11,671 bases of DNA from contig JAGRAS010000020.1 of the NCBI GenBank assembly GCA_020434465.1, positions 1-11,671 of the forward strand, in the 5' to 3' direction. Source of the stretch: Bdellovibrionales bacterium. GTDB lineage: Bacteria > Bdellovibrionota > UBA2361 > JAGRAS01. The notes beneath the pieces were generated by a model. The model was not told the origin of the DNA. It was given only the letters and a program-made list of their open reading frames with translations, and did not search any database. The first letter of the stretch is position 1. Every line of letters starts with the position of its first letter. This document shows positions 9,807 through 11,671 of the stretch, piece after piece. Made by a program: the position numbers and the translations under genes.

Positions 9807-11576
9807 CTAATAACCAGAAATATTTTTAATCTTCTGACAAACTTCTTTTACAAATTCGTCCAGAAAATTTACATCCATTTCCTTGGAATCAAAAAAAGGA
9901 TGCATTAATGTACAACGTATCAATGCTAAGCCTTCAGTATCTTTATTTGCAGTCCAACTTGAAGTAAAAGAGTCTAGATAGCGATCATAATCTCTCCAAG
10001 TTAATGTTGTAATTGAAACAAAAAATGAACTGCCTTTATGGGAAAATTCTGCATATAAGTTATTAGTTCTTTCATTTGTTTTGGATAAAGGTTCTTTATC
10101 CAACGCTACACAAAATAATAAAATATTTGTTTCTGCATTAGGAGCAACTTTTATGCGGGAATCTGCAGCTTTTAAAGCTTTTTCTAATTTTCTTTGTTGT
10201 TTGATTGTTTTTTCTAAAATATACCCATAGCCATTTTCATCTAAACCAATACTTTTAGCAGTAAGCCACATAGCAACAGCTCCTCCTGCAGATCGAGATC
10301 CTTCTAAGGTTTGTGTTCCAATGTAATTACGCTGTTCAAATCGCAGATATGGAGCTTCAAATGGAGTAACGTAATACTCCCTTGGTACAGCACTAATAAA
10401 TGCCCCAGATGAATATGGGACATATCCAAGCTTATGAGGATCTACGGTTACTGAGTTAGTAAAACGTATGGCATCAAGTGCGGAAAACATCTCTTTTGAT
10501 ACTGGAGACTTTTCATCTCTTGGTAGAGTACAAAAAAATCCTCCATAAGCTGCATCTACATGATGCCAAATGCGAATACCCTCATCATCTTTTAAGCTAC
10601 GCAATTCATCCTGCACTTTATCAATCGGATCGAAATCTCCCATCTCCGTTGTTCCGGCAACTGAAATTATAGCGGCGATTGGTCGGTTTTCCTTTCTAGC
10701 TTTTTGCAGTTTTTTCTTTAAGTCTTGAATGCAAATTTTACCTTCAGCATCTGTGTCAATTGACCAAAAGGCTTCACTACCAAAACCCATCAAAATTGCT
10801 CCCTTTGGCCAGCAATAATGTTTGCTTCCAGGAGCAAAAATAACTGCTCCACGATAATCAACACCAAAAAGATCTTTATACTTCTTTGCAGTATCAAATG
10901 GATTGGTATGTAAAATGTTAAATTCTTTTAGGCTAGCATCATTCACCCCTGAAGTTAGCTGATCATAATTTTTCCAACCCATATGAGCAGCTTCAAACAA
11001 ATTCATATCTAAAGTAGAATTTGCCTTTGCAAATGCAGCAGCTGAAAGCCAACGTGCCATCCTTGCTCTTGCTCTGACTAAACCCTCAATATTCGCTACC
11101 GTTCCTCCAGATGTAAAATGACCTCTAGCAGCATCGGTGTTAAAGCCCATCATCTGTGCAAGTGCAACTATCGCTTCTCTTTCTATCTGCGTGCCAACAA
11201 AAGATACTTCTTGTGTAATATTATTTGGATTATGCAGTAATGTTACAATGTGCCCTAAAAGTGCAGGTATAGAAATTTCAGACAACATATGCCCAATATA
11301 TCGTGGTGTAAATGAAGGAAGTTCATCTCTAAACCTTTCTAGCACCTCAATTAGACTTTCCTCAATCTTCTTCTTTCTTTTCTTGAAAACAGAATTTTCT
11401 CTATCAGTTGCAGTTACAACTACCCCATCATTTGGTGAATACTCTTTACGCCATTTTATCCATGATAAAAAAGCTGCATTTGCAAGTTTTCTTACCCAAT
11501 AAGCATTTTCAGCTTGCGGCCCAAGAAAAAAACTCTTTAAGGCTAATTCACGTTCATCAGTTTGTTTTTTAGACAT
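9807..11576 (-). CDS. Group II PLP-dependent amino-acid decarboxylase, TyrDC/PanP-like
   Basis: Cytoplasmic pyridoxal-phosphate decarboxylase of 589 residues. Visible motifs are FTSGGTVANIEG (154-165, cofactor phosphate loop), His253 in GSKHYCW (stacks on the cofactor ring), HVDAAYGG (339-346, with Asp341 contacting the pyridine nitrogen) and Lys382 in SVTVDPHKLGYVPYSSGA, the Schiff-base Lys. The N-terminal part (LKSFFLGPQAEN, then RYIGHMLSE at 92-100) and the overall length match the enterococcal tyrosine decarboxylase type as I remember it. PanP, an aspartate 1-decarboxylase that supplies beta-alanine for pantothenate, belongs to the same group II superfamily. Tyrosine, aspartate or glutamate are all possible substrates, and I cannot decide from sequence. 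Only two bases separate it from the upstream HEAT-like gene, and it has no good Shine-Dalgarno (A-rich leader), so coupled translation is likely. It converges on the protease gene with 10 bases between stops. Confidence 0.9.
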   Translation of the reverse strand: MSKKQTDERELALKSFFLGPQAENAYWVRKLANAAFLSWIKWRKEYSPNDGVVVTATDRENSVFKKRKKKIEESLIEVLERFRDELPSFTPRYIGHMLSEISIPALLGHIVTLLHNPNNITQEVSFVGTQIEREAIVALAQMMGFNTDAARGHFTSGGTVANIEGLVRARARMARWLSAAAFAKANSTLDMNLFEAAHMGWKNYDQLTSGVNDASLKEFNILHTNPFDTAKKYKDLFGVDYRGAVIFAPGSKHYCWPKGAILMGFGSEAFWSIDTDAEGKICIQDLKKKLQKARKENRPIAAIISVAGTTEMGDFDPIDKVQDELRSLKDDEGIRIWHHVDAAYGGFFCTLPRDEKSPVSKEMFSALDAIRFTNSVTVDPHKLGYVPYSSGAFISAVPREYYVTPFEAPYLRFEQRNYIGTQTLEGSRSAGGAVAMWLTAKSIGLDENGYGYILEKTIKQQRKLEKALKAADSRIKVAPNAETNILLFCVALDKEPLSKTNERTNNLYAEFSHKGSSFFVSITTLTWRDYDRYLDSFTSSWTANKDTEGLALIRCTLMHPFFDSKEMDVNFLDEFVKEVCQKIKNISGY

Positions 11577-11578
11577 AT

Positions 11579-11671
11579 TTATTTTTTCTTAGAAGCTTTA
11601 TCTAATGCTTTTTTTGCTTCTGCCGTGTCAATTTTTCTTAACGCATAAGCAGCAGCACTTTGCACACCAGG
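11579..11671 (-). CDS. C-terminal end of a HEAT-repeat-like protein, cut by the window edge
   Basis: Minus-strand frame open from the right edge to a TAA at 11581-11579. It encodes 30 residues, including PGVQSAAAYALRKIDTAEAK, and ends in a Lys-rich tail (KASKKK). The VQSAAAYALRKI...A..AL pattern matches the second helix of a HEAT (PBS-lyase-like) repeat, where VRxAAAxALGxI is typical. The stop is two bases before the decarboxylase ATG, so the two genes very probably form an operon. Only the last repeat is visible, so its length and role cannot be stated. Confidence 0.55.
   Translation of the reverse strand, partial: PGVQSAAAYALRKIDTAEAKKALDKASKKK

Noticed and set aside
9792..9811. ATTAG / CTAAT inverted repeat over the convergent stops
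   Set aside because: A five-pair AT-rich stem with a ten-base loop is too weak for a bidirectional terminator.

Overview
AT-rich bacterial DNA with tightly packed genes. It carries no RNA gene, insertion sequence or CRISPR array that I can see. The organism looks like a bacterium with the DapA/DapB branch of the diaminopimelate/lysine pathway, a FlgM-type anti-sigma factor (which suggests a flagellated lineage) and Sec-exported multidomain proteins. The PGxCGCG calcium-repeat style, PT-rich linkers and a subtilisin with C-terminal beta domains are, from memory, common in low-GC members of the former Deltaproteobacteria/Bdellovibrionota and similar environmental lineages. That placement is a weak inference; no taxonomic marker is present.

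Layout. (1) Bases 1-1842, minus strand: a 60-residue FlgM-like protein, then dapB, then dapA, which overlaps dapB by four bases (ATGA) and runs off the left edge. (2) Bases 1843-2161: an AT-rich divergent intergenic region. (3) Bases 2162-9796, plus strand: a two-gene unit of a 1872-residue secreted mosaic protein and a 671-residue secreted subtilisin-like protease. The second start codon directly follows the first stop codon. (4) Bases 9807-11671, minus strand: a group II PLP-dependent decarboxylase of the TyrDC/PanP type, preceded two bases upstream by the 3' end of a HEAT-repeat-like gene cut by the right edge. The protease and decarboxylase genes converge with 10 bases between their stops.

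The two-gene secreted unit is the most interesting part. The large protein has an N-terminal series of carboxypeptidase-regulatory-like beta domains, a PT linker, four PGxCGCG calcium-type repeats, a CH-x21-HxxHGD-x4-C motif, a lectin/discoidin-like beta domain, a fifth CGCG repeat, two more copies of the CH/HGD motif, five copies of a Cys-bounded Trp/Asn-Pro-Asn beta module separated by two more PT linkers, a last beta domain and a strongly basic Lys tail. The adjacent protease has the same PT linker and beta-domain style. The two proteins probably act together outside the cytoplasm, either with the protease maturing the large protein or with both attacking or binding the same external target. 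This is an inference from gene order and shared parts.
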